Shown: positions 27,566 through 37,324, numbered from the stretch's first letter. The stretch: DNA of 64,000 nt from Bacillota bacterium (GCA_023412005.1 JAEYOE010000012.1:124001-188000), one strand, 5' to 3'. Notes: generated by a model not told the origin, from the letters alone. Numbers and translations are program-made.

Positions 27566-28975
27566 ATGATTAAACAAATGAGAAGGCTGCGTAAAGCAAC
27601 TGTTGTTGCTTTGCTTTCAGTGCTGTTAATCACTGTCGTGTGCTTTTTTACCGCGTGTCAGGGTACGCCATCACAAAATGCGGTGGCGCAAAAAGCCGAT
27701 TCGCTGGAGGAACAAATCAAGCAAACCGCGCCGCCAACCGAACAGACAGCTGTTGAAGAAGAGGAAATATGGGAATATCAAATGGAATACGACTCCGGCA
27801 ATCGTTTGAATGTTGATGCGGTTATTATCAATAAGAACAAGGCTGATATTCCTGTTATATCCGTGCGATTAAAGCCCTTTGAAGGCGGACAGCAGCTTAA
27901 AAGCATTATAAGCGTGTTTTGCCCGGGTGCGAAGGTATATGATAATGTAGATTTTACAAAGCCTTATTTAGAACAAGAAATATTAGATGTAAATGAAGAA
28001 ATATTCAGAGTGGAGAACGACATGCTGCCATATCCGGGCGCAGAGCAGCGTATTCCGGATAGTCAAAAAGAAAGCTACATAAAGAGCTTGCGTGACGCAA
28101 TAAAAAGCTATGAAGAGCTGCTAAAAACAGCGCCGGAGCTTTCGGAATTGGATGAGGCATCGTTTGAATTTACGGACGCAGGCGATTCCTTTCAATCGAC
28201 CATGCAGGCAGTCACGGCTGACCGTGTTGTCTTTTTCGATTTTGTTAACTGGGACGAAAGGGGTTCAGACTTTTTTTTGAGAGACGCGGCTTTTGAATAT
28301 AATGAAAAAACCGAAAGCTTTAAGAACCCGGCAATGCTGGCCGACGATGACGCTTTTCAAAAAGAAAAAGTGATGATCGACGGGCTCGTGCGTGACATCG
28401 GCATCGACTACATGACGTTGGATTCCGTCAGCAAAGGCAAAAACGGCTATTTCTATTATTATACGAGAAAAGAAAAGGGCTTTAATGAGACGTATGCCAA
28501 TACGTATTTGGGTTCCATGCAAACGGATGGGGAGGCTGTGATGAACTTAATCGAATCGGAGCATTTTGAAATAGAAACGATAAACGGCCAAGTCGTCAAG
28601 GCAAATTGGACGAATCCGACCGAGGTCATCAAAGAAGATAACAGCAATGTGCGTATTCTGCCTTGGGAGCAGATACAAGAAACTTTTAAAACACAGATGG
28701 ACTACATGCTTTCGCCGGATTCGAAAAACATGGGTCAAACAGACGCGATGATGTTTCCTGAAAACACGCAGATTTATATCAATAAAATAGAGCTGGGGCT
28801 CACGAAGGTGCTCATGAAGGACAGCGGCGGAGATTACAAGCTGATACCCGCGTGGAGCTTTATGGGGTACGACACAAATTATACGCAGAAGGGCGTGGAG
28901 CCTGGCTCGGAGATATGCTTTTTAACCATCAACGCGATTGACGGGACAGTGTTTGACAGAGGGCTCATGTACTGA
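27566..28975 (+). CDS. Putative lipoprotein of unknown function
   Basis: A 469-residue secreted lipoprotein: a basic N-terminus and hydrophobic stretch end at FFTAC (Cys31). I recognise no family. The mature part starts with a Gln/Glu/Ala-rich linker (about 32-75), then EEEIWEYQMEYDSGNRLNVDA, where a long alpha/beta region begins with many acidic residues. The C-terminal part (IPAWSFMGYDTNYTQKG and ICFLTINAIDGTVFDRGLMY) resembles the end of PepSY-like or YcdB/YycI-like domains, where conserved W, G and ID-G residues occur; this is weak evidence. ATG 27566 follows GGAAGGGAAAA. It stands alone with about 200 and 440 non-coding bases on each side. Confidence 0.7.
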   Translation: MIKQMRRLRKATVVALLSVLLITVVCFFTACQGTPSQNAVAQKADSLEEQIKQTAPPTEQTAVEEEEIWEYQMEYDSGNRLNVDAVIINKNKADIPVISVRLKPFEGGQQLKSIISVFCPGAKVYDNVDFTKPYLEQEILDVNEEIFRVENDMLPYPGAEQRIPDSQKESYIKSLRDAIKSYEELLKTAPELSELDEASFEFTDAGDSFQSTMQAVTADRVVFFDFVNWDERGSDFFLRDAAFEYNEKTESFKNPAMLADDDAFQKEKVMIDGLVRDIGIDYMTLDSVSKGKNGYFYYYTRKEKGFNETYANTYLGSMQTDGEAVMNLIESEHFEIETINGQVVKANWTNPTEVIKEDNSNVRILPWEQIQETFKTQMDYMLSPDSKNMGQTDAMMFPENTQIYINKIELGLTKVLMKDSGGDYKLIPAWSFMGYDTNYTQKGVEPGSEICFLTINAIDGTVFDRGLMY

Positions 28976-29341
28976 TTTTGCGTATCATTCTCGTATTTGT
29001 GCCGACGGATATCGGCGGCTTAACGCAAGCCTCTGCGTAAATAATCGCAGCAGGCTTTTATGTTTAAAAACCGCTGCGAGTCAAAAAAGTAACATTTACC
29101 ACTGCTATGGATTGCTACTAAGCTCGGTCATCCTAAGGAGCGAAGCGACGACTGCGAAGTGGAATGGAATTCCATTCTGCAATGTGTATTTCATGGGATT
29201 CCAGTCCACTACGTAGTCGACAGGCTTGGAATGACAAAACGGGATTATCGACAGTCTGAGGTTTATTAGTTTTAATCCGTTGGGCGGTAATATCAATGAA
29301 ATGGTGATGGGTGTTCTCTTATCAAGAAAGATTGCAAAAAC
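28976..29341. other. Intergenic region with repeat element
   Basis: About 370 bases with no gene. It holds one copy of the GTCAT repeat (29127-29235) and, at 29085-29097, the GAGTCAAAAAAGTAAC string that also occurs in similar form at 38442-38458 next to another repeat cluster. Confidence 0.5.
29127..29235. repeat. Interspersed GTCAT...ATGAC palindromic repeat, copy 2
   Basis: A 109-base element with ends GTCATCCTAAGGAGCGAAGCGA and GGCTTGGAATGAC (given in part). The internal segment GGAATTCC is palindromic, and CATTCTGC recalls the outer end. It matches copies at 7430 and 38604 in both ends and in the GCGAAGCGA core. Confidence 0.65.
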
Positions 29342-29370
29342 TTGTTATTCATACAAGAGTCATGTATAAT
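29342..29370 (+). promoter_or_regulatory. Sigma-A type promoter of the FAD dehydrogenase gene
   Basis: TTGTTA (29342-29347) and TATAAT (29365-29370) are separated by exactly 17 bases, about 45 bases upstream of the ATG. Confidence 0.7.
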
Positions 29371-29415
29371 ACGATGCGGACAGATATCTCACAAACAGCA
29401 TAACAAGGGGCCTAT

Positions 29416-30792
29416 ATGAAAAGTAAAAGACAAAAGTACGACGTGGCGATTATTGGGGGCGGTATCAGCGGTTTGATGGCGGCACATCGGCTGTCAGTCA
29501 GCAATCCCTCCCTGCATATTATTTTGATTGAAAAAGGCGCGTCGCTGGATGCGCGGCGCTGCCCGATGATCACGCAAAAGCTCGGAAACTGTCTTTATTG
29601 CCCGCACTGTGCCATCATGGAGGGCATGGCGGGGGCCGGCGCATTCAGCGACGGCAAATATGTAATATCCACCGAATATGGCGGCTGGCTGACGGATTAT
29701 TTAAGCCCCGCCACGGTGATCGATTATATTGAGCAGGCAGACAAGCTGCTCGTGGGCTTCGGTGCCTCCACTGACCGGTATCAGCCGGACAACGAGCTTA
29801 AAAAGCTCTGCATTCAGCACGATCTGCACATGCAGCAGGCGGAGCTTAAGCACCTCGGCACCGACGCAAACTATGAAACGATGAAGCGCATGATTGCGGA
29901 TGTCGCGGAGCGTGTGGAGATTCTCACGCGAACCGAGGTGACGGATGTCGACAAGGACAGGCACGTGATGTATACGCCGGACGGTGAGCTGTCGGCGGAT
30001 GTCATCATGTTTGCGGTGGGGCGTGTGGGCAGCCGCGCGTTCGCACAGTGGTGCCGCAAAAACGGCGTGGAAATGACGAACAATCAGGTCGATGTCGGTG
30101 TGCGGGTGGAGCTGCCCGCAATGGTTTGGGAGCATTTCAGTAAAAAAATATACGAGCCGAAGATATGGTACAGAAGCAAACGCTACGGCGATGTGACGCG
30201 CATGTTTTGCTTTAACGAGCGCGGCAATGTGGTCATGGAGAACACAGACGGCGTGCTGACCGTGAACGGTCATTCGTATAAAGGCGAAGATAAAAAGACG
30301 AAGAACTCGAATTTCGCGCTGCTCAGCACCATCAAGTTTACGCAGCCGTTTAAGGACCCGATTGAGTATGCGCGCTATGTCGCATCTCTCGCGAACCTGA
30401 TCAGCGGCGGCAGTGTGCTGGTTCAGCGCCTGGGGGATCTTGAAACGGGGCGGCGTACCGATGCCGCGCGGCTTAAAGCCTCCACCACCGTGCCCACGCT
30501 GGATGTGGTGCCCGGCGATTTGAGCCTGTGCATGCCCAAGCGCCAGCTGGATAACATCATTGAAACGCTGCATGCGCTGGATAGTATTGCGCCCGGCACA
30601 GCGAACCATGATACGTTGCTGTACGGTATTGAATGCAAGTATTATTCTGCGCGGCCCGCGTCGACAGCGTTTGTGCTTGACGGCTGCAAGGATATCTACG
30701 CCGTGGGTGACGGAGCCGGATTTACACGCTCATTATCTCATGCGGCAGCGCATGGGCTCTATGTGGCAGATCTGATTCTGAACAGCAAATAA
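29416..30792 (+). CDS. Uncharacterised FAD-dependent dehydrogenase (COG2509 type)
   Basis: A 458-residue cytoplasmic flavoprotein. The N-terminal Rossmann motif DVAIIGGGISGLMAAHRL binds FAD, and a second acidic turn LIEKGASLDARRC follows. Close to it are CPMITQKLGNCLYCPHC, with four cysteines that are conserved in this family and could bind a metal or act as redox centre, and the EGMAGAGAFSDGKY signature. The C-terminal GVRVELPA and AVGDGAGFTRSLSHAAAHGLYVADLI (shown only in part) close the FAD fold. The family is widespread in anaerobes but the substrate is not known. A good promoter precedes it, and the next gene begins 40 bases later. Confidence 0.85.
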   Translation: MKSKRQKYDVAIIGGGISGLMAAHRLSVSNPSLHIILIEKGASLDARRCPMITQKLGNCLYCPHCAIMEGMAGAGAFSDGKYVISTEYGGWLTDYLSPATVIDYIEQADKLLVGFGASTDRYQPDNELKKLCIQHDLHMQQAELKHLGTDANYETMKRMIADVAERVEILTRTEVTDVDKDRHVMYTPDGELSADVIMFAVGRVGSRAFAQWCRKNGVEMTNNQVDVGVRVELPAMVWEHFSKKIYEPKIWYRSKRYGDVTRMFCFNERGNVVMENTDGVLTVNGHSYKGEDKKTKNSNFALLSTIKFTQPFKDPIEYARYVASLANLISGGSVLVQRLGDLETGRRTDAARLKASTTVPTLDVVPGDLSLCMPKRQLDNIIETLHALDSIAPGTANHDTLLYGIECKYYSARPASTAFVLDGCKDIYAVGDGAGFTRSLSHAAAHGLYVADLILNSK

Positions 30793-30832
30793 ACGCAAAA
30801 ATTCAGGTTTATTTCTTAAAAGGGATGTCACG

Positions 30833-31918
30833 ATGAAAGTATTGTTGAATAATAAAGCGATGGGCGCGTTTGAGAACTATCTGCTGGATGCAACGCTTCA
30901 GATTTTTCGTGTATTTGCAGTGTTTATATCCTTATTCAATTTGTTTCTTCTGGTTCCCGATATCATGAAGCTGGATTCGCAAGCGATATGGCTTGCTGTA
31001 TCGGTGCGCACAGTCTATTCAGCAGCACTGCTGAGTTCGTTGTTGTGGATCGGTAAGCTGAGGAATTACATTGCACGCTCAGTGTTGATTACTTTTTATG
31101 AGCTGTTCGCGGTGTTTATTTTCTTATTTGTGTTTTGGATGTATCCGGAGCCAGATTTCTTAATCCAGCTGCTCGGGGTCATGGCCATCATTATCATGAC
31201 ATTCCTGGTGCCTAACAAGTTTGCATTTGGCATGGGCGTTGCAATTGTTTCTGCTGTGTCATATCTTCTTTTGGCACGAAATAAAATACCCTCTCTGCAG
31301 GACAATCAGTTTCTCGCCGGGCTTGTTTACCTCTTTTTTGAGATCAGCGTCGGCGGCGTATTCACGATTCTTTTCAGGAGATATCAATTCCGCGAGTTTG
31401 TAGCAAAAACAGAGCTGGAGCGTATTTACTCCACAGATCCTCTGACCAAGATCGGCAACCGTATGAAGCTCGAAGAAGAGGCGGCAAAATGGCTGACCAG
31501 CTGCGAGAATGACAACCTGCCTTTAAGCGTTGTGCTGATGGATGTGGACAACTTAAAGCAGATTAACGACAGTCACGGGCATATCGTGGGCGACACGGTG
31601 CTGTATGAAACGGCGCAGATACTGCGGGCGAACTTAAGAGACAACGATGTGTGCGTGCGTTGGGGCGGCGACGAATTTGTGCTGCTGCTACCGTGCATCG
31701 GGGCCGAGCAGGCCCGGCTGCTGGCAATGCGTATAAGAGAAGTGGTGGCGAGCTACGAGTTTTCGGCGAGAATCGATGTGTCGTGCAGCTTTGGCATCAC
31801 GCAGATGCAGCGTGGGCAGAGCCTGCAAGAGCTGATTGAACAAGCCGATAAATCGATGTACCGCGCCAAAGAAGAAGGCAAAAACACGATCGTCGTGGGC
31901 GATCCGGTTAATATATAG
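30833..31918 (+). CDS. Membrane diguanylate cyclase (GGDEF)
   Basis: A 361-residue protein with about six transmembrane helices in residues 20-190 and a C-terminal GGDEF domain (about 195-358). The active site is RWGGDEFVLLLP, and five residues before GGDEF stands RDND, an intact RxxD inhibitory site. SVVLMDVDNLKQINDSHGH holds the metal-binding aspartate. The enzyme should make cyclic di-GMP from two GTP molecules, with the membrane part sensing an unknown signal. It starts 40 bases after the FAD dehydrogenase, so the two may be co-transcribed. Confidence 0.92.
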   Translation: MKVLLNNKAMGAFENYLLDATLQIFRVFAVFISLFNLFLLVPDIMKLDSQAIWLAVSVRTVYSAALLSSLLWIGKLRNYIARSVLITFYELFAVFIFLFVFWMYPEPDFLIQLLGVMAIIIMTFLVPNKFAFGMGVAIVSAVSYLLLARNKIPSLQDNQFLAGLVYLFFEISVGGVFTILFRRYQFREFVAKTELERIYSTDPLTKIGNRMKLEEEAAKWLTSCENDNLPLSVVLMDVDNLKQINDSHGHIVGDTVLYETAQILRANLRDNDVCVRWGGDEFVLLLPCIGAEQARLLAMRIREVVASYEFSARIDVSCSFGITQMQRGQSLQELIEQADKSMYRAKEEGKNTIVVGDPVNI

Positions 31919-31980
31919 CTTGTCGGTGAAGCCGCTTGTCTGCCAAGGATGAGCGTTTTTTGTTGAAATTTAAAAAGATA

Positions 31981-32011
31981 TTGACCTTCTTCCTTGTGTA
32001 GGGTTTAGAAT
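31981..32011 (+). promoter_or_regulatory. Possible MerR-type promoter with 19-base spacer
   Basis: TTGACC (31981-31986) and TAGAAT (32006-32011) are 19 bases apart, the overlong spacing used by MerR-family activators. The spacer has a loose inverted repeat (ACCTTC ... GTAGGGT). It would drive the ABC exporter genes. Confidence 0.35.
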
Positions 32012-32120
32012 GAGGCTGCTTAAAGGCAGACAGACGACATTTTTGAATGCCCAATCGCGGGTTTACGAAGCCTGCGTAAGATATTATAATTGAAAGGTAA
32101 AAGGAAATTGGAGGTATAAT

Positions 32121-32840
32121 ATGATTGAAATTGTCAATGTTTCAAAAACGTACGGCGGACGGGTAAAGGCCGTAGACGACATCTCACTCACCGTTGAGTC
32201 GGGGTGCATATACGGATTTTTAGGACCCAACGGAGCGGGCAAAACCACCACGATCAAGCTGATAACGGGCATCATTCAGCCGGACAGCGGCACAATCCGC
32301 GTGGACGGACGCGATACGAAAACGGACGCACTCGGCGCGAAGATGAACATCGGGTTTGTGCCGGATGATCCGAACATCTTCCTGCGGCTGAAGGGCATCG
32401 AGTATCTTGCGTTTATGGCTGATATTTACGGTATGTCTTCGGGCGATCGCAAGCCGATTATCGATGAAATGGCAAAGCGTTTTGAAATGGCGAACGCGCT
32501 CGGAGACAAGATACAAAGTTACTCACACGGTATGCGTCAGAAGATCGTTATTATGGGCGCATTGATTCATCAGCCCAGGGTATGGATACTCGACGAACCC
32601 ATGACGGGGCTGGACCCCAAATCGGCGTTTGAACTGAAAACGATGATGCGCGAGCATGTTGATAAGGGCAACACGGTGTTCTTCTCGACGCATGTGCTTG
32701 AAGTGGCGGAGAAGGTGTGCGACAAGGTGGCGGTAATCGGGTCAGGCCACATTCTTTATGCGGGCAGTATTCAGGAAATGAAAAAGAGCAGCGACTCGTC
32801 ACTTGAAAAAATGTTTTTGGAGATGACGCAAAATGCATAA
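32121..32840 (+). CDS. ABC transporter ATP-binding protein
   Basis: A 239-residue cytoplasmic ATPase subunit of an export-type ABC system. Walker A is GPNGAGKTTTIKL, the Q-loop lies near FVPDDPN, the signature is YSHGMRQKIVIMGAL, Walker B is VWILDEPMTGLDP, and the switch histidine is in FFSTHVLEVAE. The family to which it belongs (CcmA/BcrA-like) exports lipids, peptides or drugs. It overlaps the next gene by 8 bases, so the ATPase and permease are coupled. A probable promoter lies at 31981-32011. Confidence 0.93.
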   Translation: MIEIVNVSKTYGGRVKAVDDISLTVESGCIYGFLGPNGAGKTTTIKLITGIIQPDSGTIRVDGRDTKTDALGAKMNIGFVPDDPNIFLRLKGIEYLAFMADIYGMSSGDRKPIIDEMAKRFEMANALGDKIQSYSHGMRQKIVIMGALIHQPRVWILDEPMTGLDPKSAFELKTMMREHVDKGNTVFFSTHVLEVAEKVCDKVAVIGSGHILYAGSIQEMKKSSDSSLEKMFLEMTQNA

Positions 32841-34476
32841 AATAATGATTTTGGCAAAGATTTTGCTCAAGGGCGGCGCGGGATTTACCGGCGGCCCGGA
32901 CAGCAAAAAGGGAAAAAGCCGCTGGTGGCTGATACCGCTGCTGCTGTTTGCGTTTGGCAGCTTCGCGTTTTCCATCGTTTTCATGACGTTTGGCCTGTAT
33001 GACTTTTTAAACCCGATGGGCGCTGCCGATGCGATTATATCGCTTGCGTTCGGCGCGACGTCGCTCGTGGTTTTCCTGTTCGGTGTGTTCTACGTTGTGT
33101 CGGTAATGTATCATGCGGACGATGTATCGCTGCTGCTCGGTCTGCCGCTGCGGCCGTATCAGATACTCGGCGCGAAGTTCGTCACGCTGGTGGTCTACGA
33201 ATATATATTTGAAGCGTTTATTCTGGTGCCCATGCTGGTGGCTTACGGCATTAAAAGCGGCGCCGGTGTGCTTTACGTGGTTTATTCCGTCATACTGTTT
33301 GCGCTGCTGCCGGTTATCGCGCTTGTGCTGGCGGCCGTGATCGTGATGCTTGTGATGCGTTTTACGCGTTTCGGCAAAAACAAACAGGTATTCAACTTTG
33401 TCGGCGGCATTATAGCCATCGCTGTTGCGGTCGGCTTCAACGTCTTCATACAAACATCGGTGAATAACGTCAGCAGTGAACAGCTGCTGGCCTTTGCCAC
33501 CGGGCAGTCGTCATTATCCGCGATTATGAGCCGGGTATTCCCGGGCATCGGCTTTGCATCGGCGGCGCTGTCTCAGAGCACGGCGCTTTCGGGGCTTTGG
33601 AACCTAGTGTTGTTTGTGCTTTGTGCGGCGGCGGCCACGGGAGTGTTTTTGGGCATCGGGCAGCTGATTTACTTCCAAGGGCTCGCGGGTGTCACCGAAT
33701 CGGCAGCCAAGAGAAAGAAGCTCTCCAGCGAAGCGTTTGAAAAGAGCACCGCGCGCGCGTCGGTCACGAAGGCGTATGTGATGAAGGAGCTGCGGCTGCT
33801 CGTCCGCTCGCCCATCGCGTTTTTAAACTGCGTGCTGATGAACTTTATCTGGCCGGTGCTGATGCTCGTGATGCTGATGGGGTCCGGGCAGCTTGAAACG
33901 CTCAAGCCTTTCATAACGGCAATGGACAGCGGATTGCTGATCGCAATACTTGTGGGTATGGGCGCGTTTATTTCCAACGCGAATCTGATTACGAGCACGG
34001 CCATTTCTCGCGAAGGCAGAACGTTTTATTTTGCCAAATTCATTCCCGTGAGCATGAGCAAGCAGCTCGATGCCAAGGCGATATCGGGCATACTGCTCTC
34101 AGGTGTGGGTTTGGTGCTGCTGGCGGTGCTCGCCGTGATAATGGGCGTGGGCATTTTGACGGCGGTGGTGGCTCTTGTACTCAGCCTCGTCGCTTCCGTG
34201 GGGAGCTCGTATATGGGTTTGCTTATTGATGCGGGGCATCCCAAGCTGAGCTGGATGAACGAACAGCAGGCCATCAAGCAGAACGCAAACGGCATGCTTC
34301 AAATGCTGGTGGGTGTGATTTTTGGTGCGGCGATCATCGTTCCGGTGGCTGTTTCAGGCATGCCCGACATCTTCGCCATCGTTTTTGTGGCGATGCTGGT
34401 GCTTATTGTGACGGTTGTTGTCAGACAGCGCGTCATTAAGGGATCGGCTGCCAAACTTGAGCAAATGGATGTTTGA
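32833..34476 (+). CDS. ABC transporter permease (putative exporter)
   Basis: A 547-residue membrane protein with about 12 hydrophobic segments. The first helix follows KKGKSRWWLIPLLLFAFGS, and the motif SLLLGLPLRPYQILGAKF is the conserved cytoplasmic loop of the ABC-2 exporter family that contacts the ATPase. A central cytoplasmic region (RKKLSSEAFEKSTARASVTK) is followed by helices 7-12 and YFAKFIPVSMSKQLDAKAI, a repeat of the coupling loop. The duplication points to a fused dimer of half-permeases. The substrate is unknown. It overlaps the ATPase gene by 8 bases. Confidence 0.88.
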   Translation: MHKIMILAKILLKGGAGFTGGPDSKKGKSRWWLIPLLLFAFGSFAFSIVFMTFGLYDFLNPMGAADAIISLAFGATSLVVFLFGVFYVVSVMYHADDVSLLLGLPLRPYQILGAKFVTLVVYEYIFEAFILVPMLVAYGIKSGAGVLYVVYSVILFALLPVIALVLAAVIVMLVMRFTRFGKNKQVFNFVGGIIAIAVAVGFNVFIQTSVNNVSSEQLLAFATGQSSLSAIMSRVFPGIGFASAALSQSTALSGLWNLVLFVLCAAAATGVFLGIGQLIYFQGLAGVTESAAKRKKLSSEAFEKSTARASVTKAYVMKELRLLVRSPIAFLNCVLMNFIWPVLMLVMLMGSGQLETLKPFITAMDSGLLIAILVGMGAFISNANLITSTAISREGRTFYFAKFIPVSMSKQLDAKAISGILLSGVGLVLLAVLAVIMGVGILTAVVALVLSLVASVGSSYMGLLIDAGHPKLSWMNEQQAIKQNANGMLQMLVGVIFGAAIIVPVAVSGMPDIFAIVFVAMLVLIVTVVVRQRVIKGSAAKLEQMDV

Positions 34477-34540
34477 TTTTCCAGCGATGGTGTGATATTG
34501 TCGGTATACAATTAATACTTTAAATAAAGGAGTGGATACT

Positions 34541-35092
34541 ATGGTACTTGCAATAATCGGCGGCATCGTGCTGATTCTCATCATATGGATTATCGCCTCG
34601 TATAACGGCTTTGTGAAGCTGAAAAACAGCATCGAGGAAGCGTTTTCCACGATGGATGTTTACCTCAAAAAACGCTACGACCTGATACCGAATCTTGTGG
34701 AAACGGTGAAGGGCTACGCGAGCCACGAAAAGGAAACGCTCGAACGTGTGATTGCGGCGCGCAACATGGCCGCTTCCGCCACCACGATGGAAGGGCGCAT
34801 AGAGGGAGAAAACCAGCTGCAGGGCGTGCTGAAAAGTTTGTTCGCGCTGGCCGAAGCTTACCCTGACCTCAAAGCCAATACAAACTTTTTGCAGTTGCAG
34901 GACGAGCTGCGGCGCATGGAAGAGGAAATCGCGAATGCAAGAAAATACTACAACGCGGTGGTGAAGACATACAACACCAAGCGGGAGATGTTCCCGAGCT
35001 CCATCATTGCGGGGTTGTTCCACTTTGATAAGAAACCCTTGTTTGAAGTTAATAGCGAGCAGGAGAGAGAAAACGTCAAGGTTCAGTTTTAA
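34541..35092 (+). CDS. lemA: LemA family protein
   Basis: A 183-residue protein with one N-terminal transmembrane helix (about 4-24) and a long helical bundle. The LemA signature is clear: YNGFVKLKNSIEEAFSTMDVYLKKRYDLIPNLVETVKGY (given as start and end), and the tail YNAVVKTYNTKREMFPSSIIA. LemA was found as a peptide presenter in Listeria; its cellular role is unclear. ATG 34541 is 8 bases after AAAGGAG; the GTG three codons upstream overlaps that site. It is followed by the DUF2207 gene, a common pairing. Confidence 0.93.
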   Translation: MVLAIIGGIVLILIIWIIASYNGFVKLKNSIEEAFSTMDVYLKKRYDLIPNLVETVKGYASHEKETLERVIAARNMAASATTMEGRIEGENQLQGVLKSLFALAEAYPDLKANTNFLQLQDELRRMEEEIANARKYYNAVVKTYNTKREMFPSSIIAGLFHFDKKPLFEVNSEQERENVKVQF

Positions 35093-35202
35093 ATGTTACG
35101 CTTTGCAGCGGGCGCATACCAAATGGGTTTGCGCCCGTTTCCATGTTTTTTAACGGGCACCCAAGGCGTACGGCGTCAACAGGGTGCTGATAAGGAGGGC
35201 TC

Positions 35203-37089
35203 ATGAAAAAGTTCACATTGATGCTGCTCATCGCGGCGCTCATGCTGGTCTTCGTGCCGGGGACGGCGCTGGCGGATGACGCCTATGACATCACCGATTA
35301 TGATGTTTACGTGAAGGTATCGGAAAGCAACGTGCTCGATGTGGTGGAACGGATTACCGTCAACTTCAACGAATACCGTCACGGAATATACCACGAGGTG
35401 CAAGTTGCAGGCGACTATGAAGGCGCAAGATACACCACAAGGGTTTATGATTACAACGTAGACGGCGTGCCGTTTGAGCTGTCTCGCAGCGGCGATTATC
35501 TGAGCGTGAAAATCGGCGATCCGGATGAATATGTATACGGGCCGCAGGAATACGTGATTACATACAAATGTGTGATCGCAGACCCGAGCCATGATGATTT
35601 TGACAAGTTCTACAGAAACATCATCAACTGTGCCTACGGCGATACGATACAAAATGCGAGCTTTATTATCGAACTGCCCAAGGATTTTGATGAATCGGAG
35701 GTCAATGTCTTATTGGGCGCATACGGTTCGACGGATACGACGGGCGTGGAATGGGAAAAGGACGGCAAATTGCTCAAAGGGCATGCGCTGCGGCCAATTG
35801 AGGGCGGCGAGAAAATGACAGTCCGCATGAAGTTCCCTCAAGGCTATTTTGTGAATGAGACGACGGGTGACCCGTGGGACATTGCGCTGTACATCATCAG
35901 CGGGCTGTTGGTGCTGATCTCTTTGATACTCTGGCTCGTTTACGGTCGAGACGACAGGATATTCCCCACCGTGGAATTCTACGCGCCGGACGGTATGACA
36001 TCGGCAGAGGCCGGATATGTGATAGACGGCTGTGTGGATGACAAGGATGTGGTGTCGCTGATTTTGTACTGGGCTGACAAAGGGTATCTGCGTATTGACG
36101 AGAAAGAGAAAAACGAGTTTGAATTGGTGCAGCTCAAGTATCTTGAAGAAGATGCGAAGCCATATGAAAAGACGATGTTCAGCAAACTGTTTCGCGAAGG
36201 TGATGCTGTGGCACTTTCGAGCTTGAAATACAGCTTTTATACCACGATGGCCGCCACGAAGTCAGGTGTCAGCAGTTATTTTGAAAGCGTCAAAGAAAAG
36301 CAGCTTTTCACCAAGCAATCCAAACGTGCGCGCGCGTTTATGGGGCTTGCGACAATGCTGCCGATTGCGCTCGCGCTGTTCCATTACATTTTCAGTGATA
36401 CATATGAAGTGATGGCTGGTGTAGTTGGTGCCGTCATTATCAGCGTGATTATCAGTGTGCCGGTGTTTATTCTGGTGCGTGTGGCTGAGAAATGGCGTTC
36501 GACGAAGCATGGCAGCCGTATAGCGGGGCTTGTTGTATCTGTCGTGCTGCTTTCGCTCGCCATACTTGGTTATATCGTTATTACACCTTTCGTCTTTAGC
36601 ATGGCGTCGTGGGGTGTGGTTTTGGCGACGGCGGGAGCGACCTTGGTCATGGTGCCGCTCACAATTATCATGAAAAAGCGAACAAAACTGGGCGGCGAAT
36701 GGCTTGCCAAGCTGATCGGGTTTAAGAACTTTATTGAAAAAGCCGAAAAGGACAGGATTCTGATGCTTGTCGAACAGAATCCGTCGTACTTTTATAACAT
36801 TCTGCCGTACGCATATGTGCTCGGCGTGACGGACAAATGGGCTAAGAACTTTGAAGGCATCGGCCTTGAGCCGCCCAGCTGGTACAGGGGCTACTATGGT
36901 TCGCCGATGTTCAACGCTTGGATGTTCACCAGTATGATGACGCACAACATGTCTCAATTTCAATCGGCGATGGTTTCAAAACCCGCGTCGTCGGGCGGCG
37001 GCTACGGCGGCGGCGGCGGTGGCGGCTTCTCGGGCGGCGGCTTTTCCGGCGGCGGTTTCGGAGGCGGCGGCGTGGGCGGCAGCTGGTAA
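35203..37089 (+). CDS. DUF2207 membrane protein with glycine-rich tail
   Basis: A 628-residue membrane protein. A cleavable signal peptide ends near residue 24 (GTALADD). The extracytoplasmic DUF2207 domain covers about 30-220, with helices near 225-245 and a cluster of helices near 380-480. A cytoplasmic region between them has AGYVIDGCVDDKDVVSLILYW. The C-terminus (about 600-628) is a low-complexity repeat of GGG-F-SGGGF, as in many YdcF/TPM-like and DUF2207 proteins. Its function is not known; it recurs with lemA across Bacillota, so the two probably act together at the membrane. A terminator follows. Confidence 0.9.
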   Translation: MKKFTLMLLIAALMLVFVPGTALADDAYDITDYDVYVKVSESNVLDVVERITVNFNEYRHGIYHEVQVAGDYEGARYTTRVYDYNVDGVPFELSRSGDYLSVKIGDPDEYVYGPQEYVITYKCVIADPSHDDFDKFYRNIINCAYGDTIQNASFIIELPKDFDESEVNVLLGAYGSTDTTGVEWEKDGKLLKGHALRPIEGGEKMTVRMKFPQGYFVNETTGDPWDIALYIISGLLVLISLILWLVYGRDDRIFPTVEFYAPDGMTSAEAGYVIDGCVDDKDVVSLILYWADKGYLRIDEKEKNEFELVQLKYLEEDAKPYEKTMFSKLFREGDAVALSSLKYSFYTTMAATKSGVSSYFESVKEKQLFTKQSKRARAFMGLATMLPIALALFHYIFSDTYEVMAGVVGAVIISVIISVPVFILVRVAEKWRSTKHGSRIAGLVVSVVLLSLAILGYIVITPFVFSMASWGVVLATAGATLVMVPLTIIMKKRTKLGGEWLAKLIGFKNFIEKAEKDRILMLVEQNPSYFYNILPYAYVLGVTDKWAKNFEGIGLEPPSWYRGYYGSPMFNAWMFTSMMTHNMSQFQSAMVSKPASSGGGYGGGGGGGFSGGGFSGGGFGGGGVGGSW

Positions 37090-37106
37090 ACGCTCAGACA
37101 TCTCAC

Positions 37107-37134
37107 GGGCTCCTGTTGTTGCGGGAGCCCTTTT
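37107..37134 (+). terminator. Terminator of the lemA-DUF2207 unit
   Basis: GGGCTCC and GGGAGCCC pair over TGTTGTTGC and are followed by TTTT, 18 bases past the stop. Confidence 0.8.
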
Positions 37135-37324
37135 GTGTGGGCTGATTAATCAATAAAAAAGCAGGCGGCACCGTATTAAAAGGCTTGTTATGATAAGATA
37201 TATATGATAGTATAAATTGTTACACAATAATTCCAAAACAAGGCAATACATAGTCAGCTACCGGTCTCTTCATTGCGTTTTCTTTCTTAACAGAGTCAAA
37301 AATAAAAATTAATTCGAGATTGGT

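Noticed and set aside
29701..30609. 302-codon open frame antisense to the FAD dehydrogenase
   Set aside because: The sense strand holds a complete flavoprotein with a promoter; the antisense translation shows no motif.
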